The notes: a model not told the origin generated them from the letters alone. Shown: positions 17,071 to 26,639, counted from the stretch's first letter. The stretch: DNA of 64,000 nt from Roseinatronobacter ekhonensis (GCF_900499075.1 NZ_UIHC01000013.1:1-64000), one strand, 5' to 3'. Program-made: numbers and translations.

Positions 17071-17990
17071 CACGCCCCCTCTGCCACAGAGATGGAATAC
17101 AGTTCCGCTGGTGGCCACAGCAGGTCGAACGCGATTTTGCCGCACACCGCCAGCACCAGAAGCGCCAGCAAGATGCGCAACTGTTCCGCGCCCAGCTTCA
17201 GCCCGAGGCGCGTGCCGATCTGCGCACCGATCACGCCGCCGATGATCAGGAACACCGCCAGCATCACATCGACCGTCTGGTTGGTGATGGCGTGCATCAT
17301 GGTGGTAAAGGCCGCAACGAACGTGACCTGAAACAGCGATGTGCCAATCACGACCTTTGTCGGCATGCCCAGCAGGTAGATCATGGCCGGCACAAGGATG
17401 AACCCGCCGCCGACCCCCATGATCGCGGCCAGAATACCCACGCCAACCCCGACCAAAAGCGGCGGCACCACGGAGATATACAATCCCGATGCGCGGAACT
17501 TCATTTTCCATGGCAGGTTATGCACCCAAAGATGGGTATGCCGTTTGCGCCGTGGCGCGGTGCCCGAGCGGGTGCGCAGCATGGCCCGGAGGCTTTCGTT
17601 GAACATCATCGCGCCGATGATGCCCAGAAAGATGACATAAGACAGTTGCACGATCAGGTCGATCTGGCCCAAGCGGCTCATCAGGTTGAAGAACCAGATG
17701 CCGATGATAGACCCGATCAGGCCGCCCGCCAGCAGCACCCAGCCCATGGGCAGGTCCACCGTCTTGCGTTTGAGATGCGCAAGCACGCCGGAAATGGAAC
17801 TGGCCACAACCTGGTTGACCCCGGTCGCCACCGCAACGGGGGGCGGCACGCCGATGAAGAACAACAGCGGTGTGATCAGAAACCCGCCACCCACACCGAA
17901 CATGCCCGACAGGACACCAACGCCGCCGCCAACCCCCAGCAACGTGAACGCGTTGACAGAGGTTTCGGCAATGGGAAGGTAGATTTGCAT
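17070..17990 (-). CDS. Sulfite exporter TauE/SafE family protein
   Basis: A 306-residue membrane protein with the duplicated TauE/SafE signature: GGGVGVLSGMFGVGGGFLITP in the first half and VGVGILAAIMGVGGGFILVPA in the second. Eight or so helices are predicted. Family members export or import sulfite, sulfonates or other sulfur anions; the substrate here cannot be read. It is the first gene of a two-gene unit with the TIGR02186 gene. Confidence 0.9.
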   Translation of the reverse strand: MQIYLPIAETSVNAFTLLGVGGGVGVLSGMFGVGGGFLITPLLFFIGVPPPVAVATGVNQVVASSISGVLAHLKRKTVDLPMGWVLLAGGLIGSIIGIWFFNLMSRLGQIDLIVQLSYVIFLGIIGAMMFNESLRAMLRTRSGTAPRRKRHTHLWVHNLPWKMKFRASGLYISVVPPLLVGVGVGILAAIMGVGGGFILVPAMIYLLGMPTKVVIGTSLFQVTFVAAFTTMMHAITNQTVDVMLAVFLIIGGVIGAQIGTRLGLKLGAEQLRILLALLVLAVCGKIAFDLLWPPAELYSISVAEGA

Positions 17991-18014
17991 ACTCGGTCCC
18001 GGCGCGGCGCGCGG

Positions 18015-18977
18015 CTAGTGTTCTTTCACATAAGGGCTACCCCCCGCACGCGGCGGAATGGCACGCCCGACGAACCCGGCCAGAATGACGACGGTCAGGA
18101 TGTAGGGCAAGGCCTGCATGACCTGAATGGGAAGTGCAAGGCCCATGATCTCGATGGATTGGAAGCGGTTGGCCACGGCTTCCAGCAGGCCGAACAGCAG
18201 CACCGCACCCATTGCGTGCCATGGCCGCCATTTGGCAAAGATCATCGCCGCCAGCGCGATATAGCCGCGACCTGCGCTCATATCCTTGACGAACCCTGCC
18301 GACAGGCCGGTGGACAAATACGCCCCCGCCAATCCGCACAGTACGCCGCAGATCGCGACGGCGCCGTAGCGCATTCCGATTACAGAGATGCCCGCCGTGT
18401 CGACGGCTGCGGGGTTTTCGCCCACCGCGCGCAGACGCAGACCGAAACGGGTGCGGAACAGCAAGAACCATGTCGCGGGCACACAAAGGAAGGCAACGTA
18501 AACCAGCAGCGCATGCCCAGAGAAGATGCCATAGACTGGCCCCAGCACGGGCACATCGGCCAAGGCTTCGGCAAAGGGCAGCTCCAACGGTGCCATACGC
18601 GCATCGCCCGTCAGCGACGGCGTGCGCCCGCCCTGCTGAAACCAACGCTGCGCAATCACGACCGTGATCCCGGCCGCCAGAAAATTGATCGCCACGCCGG
18701 AAATAAGCTGGTTGCCCCTGAAGGTGATAGAGGCCACGCCGTGAATGAGTGACATGCAGACCGACACGGCAATCCCCGCCAGCACGCCCAGCCAGACATT
18801 CCCGGACACGAACGCAATGGCAGCGGCCAGAAACGCGGCAGCCAGCATCTTGCCTTCCAGCCCGATATCGAAAATGCCCGCGCGTTCAGAGATCAGCCCG
18901 GCCAAACAGGCGAACAGCAACGGGGTCGCCAGCCGCAAGGTGCTGTCCAGAACCTGCGCGAAGGTTGCCATATCCAT
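18015..18977 (-). CDS. Nucleoside-type ABC transporter permease
   Basis: A 320-residue BPD_transp_2 permease. It starts MATFAQVLDSTLRLATPLLFACLAGLISERAG, the start typical of the second permease of BMP/nucleoside importers, and carries GIFDIGLEGKMLAAAFLAA. It overlaps the upstream permease by one base and is the last gene of the four-gene importer operon. Homologous systems (NupQ, RnsD) import nucleosides. Confidence 0.9.
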   Translation of the reverse strand: MDMATFAQVLDSTLRLATPLLFACLAGLISERAGIFDIGLEGKMLAAAFLAAAIAFVSGNVWLGVLAGIAVSVCMSLIHGVASITFRGNQLISGVAINFLAAGITVVIAQRWFQQGGRTPSLTGDARMAPLELPFAEALADVPVLGPVYGIFSGHALLVYVAFLCVPATWFLLFRTRFGLRLRAVGENPAAVDTAGISVIGMRYGAVAICGVLCGLAGAYLSTGLSAGFVKDMSAGRGYIALAAMIFAKWRPWHAMGAVLLFGLLEAVANRFQSIEIMGLALPIQVMQALPYILTVVILAGFVGRAIPPRAGGSPYVKEH

Positions 18978-20071
18978 CAGCCAGTCCTCCGGATCGCAAA
19001 GAGTTTCGCGATGGGAATGCGCACCATGTTGTCCAGCGCGCCGGTGAACAGGATGACCAGCGCCTGAATGACCACGATCAATTCACGCGGAATGCCGGTC
19101 CAGAGCGCCAGCTCCGCGCCGCCCTGATACAGAAAGCCGAACAAGATCGCCGCCAGAAACACCCCGAACGGATGGTTGCGCCCCATCAGCGCAACCGCGA
19201 TCCCGATAAAGCCCGCGCCTTCGACCGCGTTCAGGACCAGGCGCTCCTGCTCTCCCATGACGTTGTTGAGCGCCATAAGACCGGCCAACCCGCCGGAAAT
19301 GAGCATCACGATAATGGTGATCCGCGCAGGGCTGATGCCGGCATATTTCGCAGCGGGCTCGGATTCGCCGAAGGCGCGGATCTGGTAGCCAAGCCGTGTG
19401 CGCCACAGCATCCACCACACCGCGAAACACAGCGCCGTCGCGATCAGAAGTGAGATGTTCACCGGCGGAACCTTGGAAAACGGAATACCGAACAGACCAA
19501 GGATTTCATGCAGCTTCGGCAGCGTCGTCGCGTCCGGAAAGCGCGGCGAGGACGGGTCTTGCGACCCTTGCGGGCGCAAAAAGCTGACCAGCATGTAGTT
19601 CAGAAACGACGCCGCGATGAAGTTGAACATGATCGTGGTGATCACGATATGGCTGCCGCGCTTGGCTTGCAGATAGCCGGGGATGAACGCCCAAAGCGCG
19701 CCGAAAGCCGCAGCCCCAAGGCTTGCGCCCAACAGCGCCAGGGTCCAATGCGGCCACGGGATGTACAGGCAGACCAAGGCCACGCCCAAACCGCCCAAAG
19801 CCGCCTGTCCCTCGCCGCCGATATTGAACAGCCGCGCTTGGAACGCCACGGCGACGGCCAGCCCCGTGAACATGAAATTCGTTGCGTAATACAGCGTGTA
19901 GCCCCAGCCATAGCTGGACCCGAACGCACCATCGACCATTAGCTTGACGGCTTCCCACGGGCTTTCGCCAATGGCCCAGATCAGCACGGCAGAAATGACA
20001 AAGGCCAAGAACACCGACAGCAACGGCACCAATGTGACGTCGGCCCAATGGGGTATGCGTTTGGTGCTCAT
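18977..20071 (-). CDS. Nucleoside-type ABC transporter permease
   Basis: A 364-residue permease, longer than its partner, with the RLFNIGGEGQAALGGLGVALV motif of the nucleoside/BMP permease family and about nine helices. The start overlaps the stop of the ATPase gene by 4 bp. With the other permease it forms the membrane channel. Confidence 0.9.
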   Translation of the reverse strand: MSTKRIPHWADVTLVPLLSVFLAFVISAVLIWAIGESPWEAVKLMVDGAFGSSYGWGYTLYYATNFMFTGLAVAVAFQARLFNIGGEGQAALGGLGVALVCLYIPWPHWTLALLGASLGAAAFGALWAFIPGYLQAKRGSHIVITTIMFNFIAASFLNYMLVSFLRPQGSQDPSSPRFPDATTLPKLHEILGLFGIPFSKVPPVNISLLIATALCFAVWWMLWRTRLGYQIRAFGESEPAAKYAGISPARITIIVMLISGGLAGLMALNNVMGEQERLVLNAVEGAGFIGIAVALMGRNHPFGVFLAAILFGFLYQGGAELALWTGIPRELIVVIQALVILFTGALDNMVRIPIAKLFAIRRTG

Positions 20072-21639
20072 GCCTGTTCCATCCCTGCCATCAGCAGGCC
20101 CAGTTCGCGTGCGTCGGTCGCATCAGCCATGCGCTCGCCCATGATACGGCCATCGAACATGACCAGTATACGGTCGGCCAGCGACAGGATTTCATCCAGC
20201 TCGACAGAGATCAGAAGCACCGCCGCGCCCGCATCGCGCAGCTCTATCAGGCGCTGGTGGATGAATTCGATTGCGCCAATATCCACGCCGCGCGTGGGCT
20301 GGCCCACCAACAACAGGTCGGGGCCGTATTCGATTTCGCGCGCCAGCACGATTTTCTGTTGGTTCCCGCCCGAAAACCCTTCGGCGGGAAGCTGCGGGTC
20401 GGGGGGGCGCACGTCGAAGCGTTCCATCTTGGCGGCGGTGTCGGCGACAATCGCCGCGCCATCCATGCGCCATGGGTTGGGATTGTAGCGCGGATCATGG
20501 TGGTAGCCGAGCGCGGTATTCTCCCACGCATGAAACGGCAGAACCAACCCGCGCCGGTGGCGGTCCTCCGGCACGTGGGCAATGCGGGCGGCGCGGCGCG
20601 CCTGCCCGTTGCACTCTGGCCCCGACAGCGGCAAGGGTTCCCCGCGCAGCCATGCTTGCCCTTCGGCCTCTCGCAGGCCCGCCAGCACTTCCAACAATTC
20701 GGACTGGCCATTGCCGGCGACACCCGCAATCCCCAGAATTTCACCGGCGCGGATGGAAAAGCCGATCTTGCGCAAACGTTCCACGCCTTGCGCATCTACC
20801 AGCCGCAGCCCGTCCAACCGCAGCACTTCGTCACCCGGCTGTGCCTTGGTTTTTTCTACGCGCAACAAAACCTTACGGCCCACCATTAACTCGGCAAGTT
20901 CGGTCGCACTGGTGTCCGCTGTCGGTCGCGTCGCGACAATCTCGCCACGCCGCATGACGCTGACAGCATCGGTAACATCCATGATCTCGCGCAGCTTGTG
21001 GGTGATCAGGACAATGGTTTTTCCCTGCTCTTTCAACCCGCGCAGGATGCGGAACAGATGGTCGGCCTCTGACGGGGTCAGCACGCCCGTCGGTTCGTCC
21101 AAGATAAGGATATCGGCTTCGCGGTAGAGCGCCTTGAGAATTTCCACCCGTTGCTGGTGCCCGACCGACAGGTTCTCGATCAACGTGTCCGGGTCGACCT
21201 CCAGCTCGAAATCTGCGGCAAGCTGCTTCAGCACGCCGCGCGCGCGCTTGCGCGACGGGCCCAGAAGCGCACTATCCTCTGCGCCAAGGATGACGTTTTC
21301 CAGCACGCTGAAATTTTCGACCAGTTTGAAATGCTGGAATACCATCCCGATACCGGCACGGATCGCGGCCAGACTGTCGGGAATTTCGGTGCGGGCCCCG
21401 TTTATGAACACCTCGCCCGAATCGGCCTTGTAGAACCCGTAGAGGATAGACATCAGCGTCGATTTGCCCGCGCCATTCTCGCCCACGATGCCGTGGATCG
21501 TGCCGCGCTGCACGGTGATGGAAATATCCTTGTTGGCCTGAACGGAGCCGAACGCCTTGGAAATGCCCCGCAATTCTATCGCGGGCACAGAGGGCGCGGC
21601 AGTCTCCTGCCGCGCCGCTTGGTCTGTCGTCGCTGTCAT
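20068..21639 (-). CDS. Nucleoside ABC transporter ATP-binding protein (double ATPase)
   Basis: A 523-residue protein with two fused nucleotide-binding domains, as in sugar/nucleoside importers. The first has Walker A GENGAGKST, signature LSVGHQQRVEILKAL and Walker B DILILDEPTGVL. The second is degenerate at Walker A (IAGVAGNGQSELLE) with FSGGNQQKIVLAREI. It energises the importer formed with the two permeases. It lies 9 bp after the binding-protein gene. Confidence 0.94.
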   Translation of the reverse strand: MTATTDQAARQETAAPSVPAIELRGISKAFGSVQANKDISITVQRGTIHGIVGENGAGKSTLMSILYGFYKADSGEVFINGARTEIPDSLAAIRAGIGMVFQHFKLVENFSVLENVILGAEDSALLGPSRKRARGVLKQLAADFELEVDPDTLIENLSVGHQQRVEILKALYREADILILDEPTGVLTPSEADHLFRILRGLKEQGKTIVLITHKLREIMDVTDAVSVMRRGEIVATRPTADTSATELAELMVGRKVLLRVEKTKAQPGDEVLRLDGLRLVDAQGVERLRKIGFSIRAGEILGIAGVAGNGQSELLEVLAGLREAEGQAWLRGEPLPLSGPECNGQARRAARIAHVPEDRHRRGLVLPFHAWENTALGYHHDPRYNPNPWRMDGAAIVADTAAKMERFDVRPPDPQLPAEGFSGGNQQKIVLAREIEYGPDLLLVGQPTRGVDIGAIEFIHQRLIELRDAGAAVLLISVELDEILSLADRILVMFDGRIMGERMADATDARELGLLMAGMEQA

Positions 21640-21648
21640 ACCCGTTGC

Positions 21649-22638
21649 TCAGAAAGCCGGGCAGGTGCTGTCGGAACGATAGTCATGCACCATGGTTTCG
21701 CCCGCGATGATCGCTTCGCGTGCGGCCTCTACCTCGGCCTGCATCTCTGCAGTGATCAGCTCGGCGTTGTTGTCATCGACCGCGTAGCCGACCCCATTGG
21801 CCGACAGGTCCATGGTCACGATGCCTGTTTCCAGACCGGGGCCCTCGGAAAACGCGTCATAAACCGCCTGATCGACCCGCTTGAGCATGGAGGTCAGAAC
21901 AGAGCCGGGGTGCAGGTAGTTCTGGTTGCTGTCCACACCAATCGAATAGACGCCCGCATCGGCGGCGGCTTGCAGCACGCCCAGCCCCGTGCCGCCCGCT
22001 GCCGCGAACACCACGTCAGACCCTTGGCTGACCTGACCGCGCGCGATTTCACCACCGCGCACCGGGTCGTTCCACGCGTCGGGCGTGTTGCCGGTGTAGT
22101 TGACGATCACTTCCATATCGGGGTTCACGGCTTTCGCGCCTTGGGCATAGCCGCAGGCAAACGCGCTGATCAGCGGGATTTCCATGCCACCGACAAAGCT
22201 GATCGTGTTCGATTCCGATGCCATTGCCGCCAGCATCCCGACCAGGTAGCTGCCCTGATGCTCTGCAAAAATGACCGAGCGCACGTTGGGCAGGTCTGCC
22301 ACGGCGTCGATCAGCACGAAGGAGGTGTCTGGATAGTCGGGTGCCACTTCTTCCAGCGTCGGGGCGTTCTGAAAGCCCAGCACGACGATGGGGTTGGCAC
22401 CGGATTCGGCCATGCGGCGGGTGAACTGCACACGCTGCGCGGCCGACTGCATCTCGATGTCGCGGTAGTCACCGCCGGTTTCGGCCTTCCAACGTTCTGC
22501 GCCGTTATACGCAGCCTCGTTGAAGGATTTGTCGAACTTGCCGCCGAGGTCGAAAATCAGCGCCGGCTCGGCCACGGCCACGCCGGTGCCCAGCGCCAGC
22601 GCGGACACGGAAGCGGACAGGGTTTTGAGGATTGTCAT
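21649..22638 (-). CDS. BMP family nucleoside-binding protein of the ABC importer
   Basis: A 329-residue exported binding protein. After a signal peptide ending near VAVAEP, the mature chain begins ALIFDLGGKFDKSFNEAAYNG, the typical BMP/PnrA N-terminus. GGMEIPLISAFACGYAQGAK and VFAAAGGTGLGVLQAA are family blocks. No lipobox Cys is seen at the cleavage site, so it is probably a free periplasmic protein. AGGAG precedes the start. A nucleoside ligand is inferred from the family and operon, and is interesting next to the psu genes. Confidence 0.9.
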   Translation of the reverse strand: MTILKTLSASVSALALGTGVAVAEPALIFDLGGKFDKSFNEAAYNGAERWKAETGGDYRDIEMQSAAQRVQFTRRMAESGANPIVVLGFQNAPTLEEVAPDYPDTSFVLIDAVADLPNVRSVIFAEHQGSYLVGMLAAMASESNTISFVGGMEIPLISAFACGYAQGAKAVNPDMEVIVNYTGNTPDAWNDPVRGGEIARGQVSQGSDVVFAAAGGTGLGVLQAAADAGVYSIGVDSNQNYLHPGSVLTSMLKRVDQAVYDAFSEGPGLETGIVTMDLSANGVGYAVDDNNAELITAEMQAEVEAAREAIIAGETMVHDYRSDSTCPAF

Positions 22639-22741
22639 TCAAGCTCTCCTGTTGGGATGCGCGACTTATGCGCGCTTGGGGAATAGGGAACACTCGCGGT
22701 GCGCCGCGATTGGACACGATTAACGCCCTAAGGGCAGGCAG

Positions 22742-22778
22742 GGTCAACAGGAAAAACCGGCGCACCGGCCCGTTGACC
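22742..22778. promoter_or_regulatory. Nested inverted repeat upstream of the nucleoside importer operon
   Basis: GGTCAAC (22742-22748) pairs with GTTGACC (22772-22778) and encloses CCGG-CGCA-CCGG. It lies after the rimI stop and 100 bp before the binding-protein start, so it could be a rimI-unit terminator or an importer operator. A smaller hairpin, TCGCGG-TGCG-CCGCGA, lies at 22694-22709. Confidence 0.4.
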
Positions 22779-22794
22779 ATGAAGTGACCAAAGG

Positions 22795-23205
22795 TCAGGC
22801 CAATCCGCGTTCCAGCAGCAGCGCGTCAGCCGGCAGCGTGCCCGTGCGCGTATAATAGCCCCGCCGTTGGCCGGTCTGCACGAAGCCCGCACGCGCGTAA
22901 AGGGCTCGGGCGGCGACGTTGTCGGTAGCAACCTCCAGGAATATCCGCGTGGCGCCGCGCTCTGCGGCCTGCGCCTGCGCCGCGCTCAGAAGCGCTGTGC
23001 CATGGCCCTTCCCCCGCGCGGCAGGCGCAACCGCAAGTGTCAGCACCTCGGCCTCGTCCAGCACCACGCGCAGCACGGCAAAGCCTTGGGCGCAGGTCAC
23101 AAGCAATGTAGTCGGGTCTTGCAGGAACGCGGCGAAATCCTGCGCCGACCACGGGTCATGCGGAAAGGCCGCCGCATGCAGCGCCGCCAATGCGTCTGGC
23201 GTCAT
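22795..23205 (-). CDS. rimI: Ribosomal-protein-alanine N-acetyltransferase
   Basis: A 136-residue GNAT protein. Acetyl-CoA loop VAPAARGKGHGTALLSAA, then EVATDNVAARALYARAGFVQTGQRRGYYTR, the classic RimI C-terminal block. RimI acetylates the N-terminal Ala of ribosomal protein S18. The start overlaps the tsaB stop by 4 bp, the usual tsaB-rimI arrangement. Confidence 0.92.
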   Translation of the reverse strand: MTPDALAALHAAAFPHDPWSAQDFAAFLQDPTTLLVTCAQGFAVLRVVLDEAEVLTLAVAPAARGKGHGTALLSAAQAQAAERGATRIFLEVATDNVAARALYARAGFVQTGQRRGYYTRTGTLPADALLLERGLA

Positions 23206-23843
23206 GACAGCATTACCGGGCCGGGGTCATTCGAGGGGGCGGCATCGGGCGCGCGCAGATAGAGCGGCGCGGGGCGCGGTTGTGGGCTGTCCAAGCGGCT
23301 TGCGGCAATCTGCGCGATTGCCACGGCCAAAGGTGTGGCGCTCGACAGCACCCGCAACGCGCGATCTGGAAAAAGCGCCGCGCCGGTGCCGGTTACGGCA
23401 ACACCCTCTGCAATGCCCGTGGTGGACACGTCCAGCAACAGCGGTTCCCGAACCGCGTCGTCAAAATCCTGCACATAGACCATACCGCGCCGCGCATCCT
23501 CGACCACCGTCACGGGACGCGGCAAGCCATGGGCGCGTGCGTCGAATACGCTGACACCGATGGCCGGCACGCCCAGGCCCAGCGACAAGCCGCGCGCGGC
23601 GGCTACGGAGATGCGGATGCCCGTGAAATTGCCGGGGCCAATGCCCACGCCAATCGCCGCCAGATCGGCCCACGCTGCGCCAGCTTGGGCAAGCACCTCT
23701 TCCAGCAGCGGCATCAGCCGTTCGGCCTGCCCGCGCGCCATGTCCTCTTGCAATTTGGCCAGCACGCGGTCGCCCGACACCAAAGCGGCCGCGCAATGCG
23801 CGGCCGATGTGTCAAAACCCAGAACAAGCGCGTCAGACCGCAA
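23202..23843 (-). CDS. tsaB: tRNA t6A37 biosynthesis protein TsaB
   Basis: A 213-residue ASKHA-fold protein, partner of TsaD in threonylcarbamoyl-adenosine synthesis. It begins VLGFDTSAAHCAAALV and contains the TsaB motif IGVGIGPGNFTGIRISVAAARGLSLG. It overlaps the end of the upstream nfuA by 11 bp and rimI by 4 bp, forming a tight nfuA-tsaB-rimI operon. Confidence 0.94.
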   Translation of the reverse strand: MRSDALVLGFDTSAAHCAAALVSGDRVLAKLQEDMARGQAERLMPLLEEVLAQAGAAWADLAAIGVGIGPGNFTGIRISVAAARGLSLGLGVPAIGVSVFDARAHGLPRPVTVVEDARRGMVYVQDFDDAVREPLLLDVSTTGIAEGVAVTGTGAALFPDRALRVLSSATPLAVAIAQIAASRLDSPQPRPAPLYLRAPDAAPSNDPGPVMLS

Positions 23844-24396
23844 CGGGCCGGACCTCTGTCACCTCTGGGATGAAATGGCGCAGCAGGTTCTCGATCCCCA
23901 TTTTCAGCGTCAGGGTAGAGGACGGGCAGCCCGCGCAGGCGCCTTTCATGTGCAGATAGACCACGCCGCGTTCAAACCCGTGAAAGGTGATGTCGCCACC
24001 ATCCTGCGCGACCGCGGGGCGCACGCGCGTATCCAGCAATTCCTTGATCTGGCCCACGATTTCGCTGTCCGGCCCGTCATGGTCGGTATGGCCCGACTGC
24101 GCCGCGCCTTCAATGGCGGGCGCACCGGATTGGAAATGCTCCATGATCGCGCCCAACACTTCGGGCTTCAGGTGTTGCCATTCCAGATCGTCGCCCTTGG
24201 TGACGGTGATGAAATCGAGCCCCAGAAACACGCCGGTCACGCCCTGCACCGAAAACAGGCGCGTGGCCAAGGGTGACGTGCCCGCCGTATCCGCAGACGG
24301 GAAATCGGCCGTGCCCACTTCCATCACGTCCTGCCCGGGGATGAATTTCAGCGTGGCGGGGTTCGGGGTGCTTTCGGTCTGGATGAACATGCGCAA
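23833..24396 (-). CDS. nfuA: NfuA-type Fe-S cluster carrier (NifU C-terminal domain)
   Basis: A 187-residue protein with an N-terminal Nfu_N domain (MFIQTESTPNPATLKFIPG) and a C-terminal NifU-like domain carrying CAGCPSS, the CxxC cluster-binding motif. It delivers Fe-S clusters to apoproteins. First gene of nfuA-tsaB-rimI; a perfect palindrome lies 43 bp upstream of its start. Confidence 0.94.
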   Translation of the reverse strand: MRMFIQTESTPNPATLKFIPGQDVMEVGTADFPSADTAGTSPLATRLFSVQGVTGVFLGLDFITVTKGDDLEWQHLKPEVLGAIMEHFQSGAPAIEGAAQSGHTDHDGPDSEIVGQIKELLDTRVRPAVAQDGGDITFHGFERGVVYLHMKGACAGCPSSTLTLKMGIENLLRHFIPEVTEVRPVAV

Positions 24397-24438
24397 AACT
24401 CCTTGCTGTTGGTTGGGATATGCGCCCTGCCCCCAAAG

Positions 24439-24462
24439 CTGTCAAGGTCGCCACCTTGACAG
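24439..24462. promoter_or_regulatory. 24-bp palindromic operator candidate between nfuA and ltaE
   Basis: CTGTCAAGGT (24439-24448), spacer CGCC, ACCTTGACAG (24453-24462): perfect 10-bp arms. It sits in the 115-bp gap between two divergent genes and includes TTGACA, a -35-like hexamer. It looks like a dimeric-repressor operator or a shared promoter element. Confidence 0.6.
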
Positions 24463-24511
24463 TGCCCGCACCCCCGCGCAGCTTGGGGCAACTCTATAAA
24501 AGGCCCCGCCC

Positions 24512-25585
24512 ATGCATTTCGCCTCCGACAACACATCCGGCGTGCCAGACGCCATTCTGGACGCCCTGCGCGCGGCCAATACGGGCTTTGCCATGGGCTA
24601 CGGGGCGGACCGCCATATGGATGCCCTGCGCGACCGCATCCGCGCATTGTTCGAGGCCCCAGCGGCAGAGGTGTTCCTTGTCGCCACAGGGTCCGCCGCC
24701 AATGCGTTGGCCTGCGCCAGTTACTGCCCGCCTTGGGGCGCGATCTATTGTCACAAGTTGGCACATATCGAAGTGGACGAGTGCAGCGCGCCGGAGTTTT
24801 TTACGGGCGGGGCGAAACTGACCCATGTGGATGGACAGGATGGCAAGATTGACGTGGGCGCCTTGGCGCGCGTGCTGGCGCAGTCGGGCAAGGGCGTAGT
24901 GCATCATGTGCAACCGGGTATGGTCAGCCTGACCAACCTGACCGAATGCGGCACGCGCTACTCTGTGTCAGAGATCGCGGCGCTTGCGGACATTTCCCAT
25001 AGCCACGGTCTGCCAGTGCATCTGGATGGCGCGCGCTTTGCCAATGCGCTGGTCGCCGAGGGCTGCTCGCCCGCAGAGATGACATGGCGGGCGGGCGTCG
25101 ATGTGCTGTGTCTGGGCGGCACAAAAAACGGGCTGATGGGGGTGGAAGCGGTGGTGTTCTTTGACCCCGCACAGGCGTGGGAATTCCAGCTACGCCGCAA
25201 ACGGGGCGGGCATTTGCCGTCGAAACACCGGTATCTCTCGGCGCAGATGCTGGCTTGGCTGGAGGAGGATCTGTGGCTGGACCTTGCCCGCCATGCCAAT
25301 ACCATGGCCGAACGGCTGGAAACGGGGCTGACAGGGCACGCCGACATCGCCTATCCACGCGGTGGTAACATGCTGTTCGCCACATGGCCGCGCGCAGGCC
25401 ATGAGCGGCTGCAAGCTGCGGGTGCCGAATACTACCTCTGGCCCGACCACGCCACATGGGAAGACCCCGACCCGATCGGCGCGCGGCTGGTGACAAGCTG
25501 GTCCACGACGAAGGATCATGTAGACCGCTTCCTCACGACACTGGCGGGGCAAAACGCACTGGCATCCGGCGCGGCGCTTGGCTAA
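24512..25585 (+). CDS. ltaE: Low-specificity L-threonine aldolase
   Basis: A 357-residue fold-type I PLP enzyme that splits threonine/allo-threonine to glycine and acetaldehyde. Typical motifs: MHFASDNTSGVPDAILDAL at the start, VHLDGARFANAL, and LCLGGTKNGLMGVEAVVFF with the Schiff-base Lys in GGTKNG. The length matches the alphaproteobacterial family. A TATAAA hexamer lies 17 bp before the ATG. pyrC follows after 9 bp, apparently in the same transcript. Confidence 0.93.
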   Translation: MHFASDNTSGVPDAILDALRAANTGFAMGYGADRHMDALRDRIRALFEAPAAEVFLVATGSAANALACASYCPPWGAIYCHKLAHIEVDECSAPEFFTGGAKLTHVDGQDGKIDVGALARVLAQSGKGVVHHVQPGMVSLTNLTECGTRYSVSEIAALADISHSHGLPVHLDGARFANALVAEGCSPAEMTWRAGVDVLCLGGTKNGLMGVEAVVFFDPAQAWEFQLRRKRGGHLPSKHRYLSAQMLAWLEEDLWLDLARHANTMAERLETGLTGHADIAYPRGGNMLFATWPRAGHERLQAAGAEYYLWPDHATWEDPDPIGARLVTSWSTTKDHVDRFLTTLAGQNALASGAALG

Positions 25586-25594
25586 GGACAGGCC

Positions 25595-26632
25595 ATGACA
25601 CAGATCACACTGCCCCGCCCCGATGACTGGCATCTGCACCTGCGCGACGGGGCCATGCTGGAAGGGATCGCGCCCGAGAGCGCGCGGCATTTTGCCCGCG
25701 CGATCATCATGCCCAATCTTGTGCCGCCTATCGTGACGGGCGCGCAGGCCGCCGCCTACCGCGAGCGCATCATAACGGTCGCGGGCGACAGCTTCACCCC
25801 CTTGATGACGCTCTATCTGACCGAGGACACTGACCCGGCGGACGTGGTTGCAGCCCATCGCGACGGGATCATCACGGCCGTCAAGCTCTATCCCGCCGGG
25901 GCGACAACGAATTCTGCCTCTGGCGTGACGAATTTCGACAAGGTGCGCCCGGTCCTCGACGCAATGGCAGAGGCGGGTATCCCGCTGTGCTGCCACGGCG
26001 AGGTGACGGACCACGATATCGACATTTTCGACCGTGAAGCCGTGTTCATCGACCGCGTGCTGGACCCCATTCGCCGCGCCACGCCGGGGCTACGCGTGGT
26101 GATGGAACATATCACGACCGCCGATGCGGTCGCCTACGTCCAAAGCCAGCCCGAAAACCTGGGGGCGACGATCACGACGCATCATCTGGTCATCAACCGC
26201 AACCATATCCTGGTTGGCGGGATCAAGCCGCATTACTACTGCCTGCCCGTCGCCAAGCGCGAAAGCCACCGGCTGGCACTGGTGCAGGCTGCAACATCGG
26301 GCGATGCGCGGTTTTTCCTTGGCACCGACAGCGCACCGCACACGGATGATGCCAAGGAAAATGCCTGCGGCTGCGCGGGCTGTTTTACCGCCACCAACAC
26401 CCTATCCATCCTTGCGCATGTGTTCGACGCAGCAGGCGCGCTCGACAAGTTGGAGGGGTTTGCCAGCCGCAACGGGCCCGCCTTCTACCGCCTGCCAGTG
26501 AACGCGGACACGATCAAGCTGGAGAAAACCGACGCCCCCGTCCCCTACCCCGCCAAGATCGACACCGGTGCCGGCCCCGTCACCGTGTTCGACCCCGGTT
26601 TCCCGCTGCATTGGGCGGTAACTCAAGCCTGA
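25595..26632 (+). CDS. pyrC: Dihydroorotase
   Basis: A 345-residue dinuclear-zinc amidohydrolase of the short (E. coli PyrC) type, which interconverts carbamoyl aspartate and dihydroorotate in pyrimidine synthesis. Metal motifs: [10 protein letters not shown] (HxH), the carboxylated-Lys region [19 protein letters not shown], and [15 protein letters not shown]. It sits between ltaE and pyrE. Confidence 0.97.
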   Translation: MTQITLPRPDDWHLHLRDGAMLEGIAPESARHFARAIIMPNLVPPIVTGAQAAAYRERIITVAGDSFTPLMTLYLTEDTDPADVVAAHRDGIITAVKLYPAGATTNSASGVTNFDKVRPVLDAMAEAGIPLCCHGEVTDHDIDIFDREAVFIDRVLDPIRRATPGLRVVMEHITTADAVAYVQSQPENLGATITTHHLVINRNHILVGGIKPHYYCLPVAKRESHRLALVQAATSGDARFFLGTDSAPHTDDAKENACGCAGCFTATNTLSILAHVFDAAGALDKLEGFASRNGPAFYRLPVNADTIKLEKTDAPVPYPAKIDTGAGPVTVFDPGFPLHWAVTQA

Positions 26633-26639
26633 ACGGCGT

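Noticed and set aside
16309-17511. 400-residue version of the TIGR02186 protein starting at 17511
   Set aside because: The extra N-terminal 147 codons lie over the TauE gene in another frame; the signal peptide begins cleanly at 17070 with a TGATG overlap.
17019-18752. 577-codon plus-strand frame across the TauE and permease genes
   Set aside because: Antisense to well-supported membrane protein genes; the composition (very His/Asp/Arg/Gln-rich) and lack of domains mark it as a shadow.
21151-22686. 511-codon plus-strand frame opposite the ABC ATPase and binding protein
   Set aside because: Same reason: antisense to genes with full family motifs.
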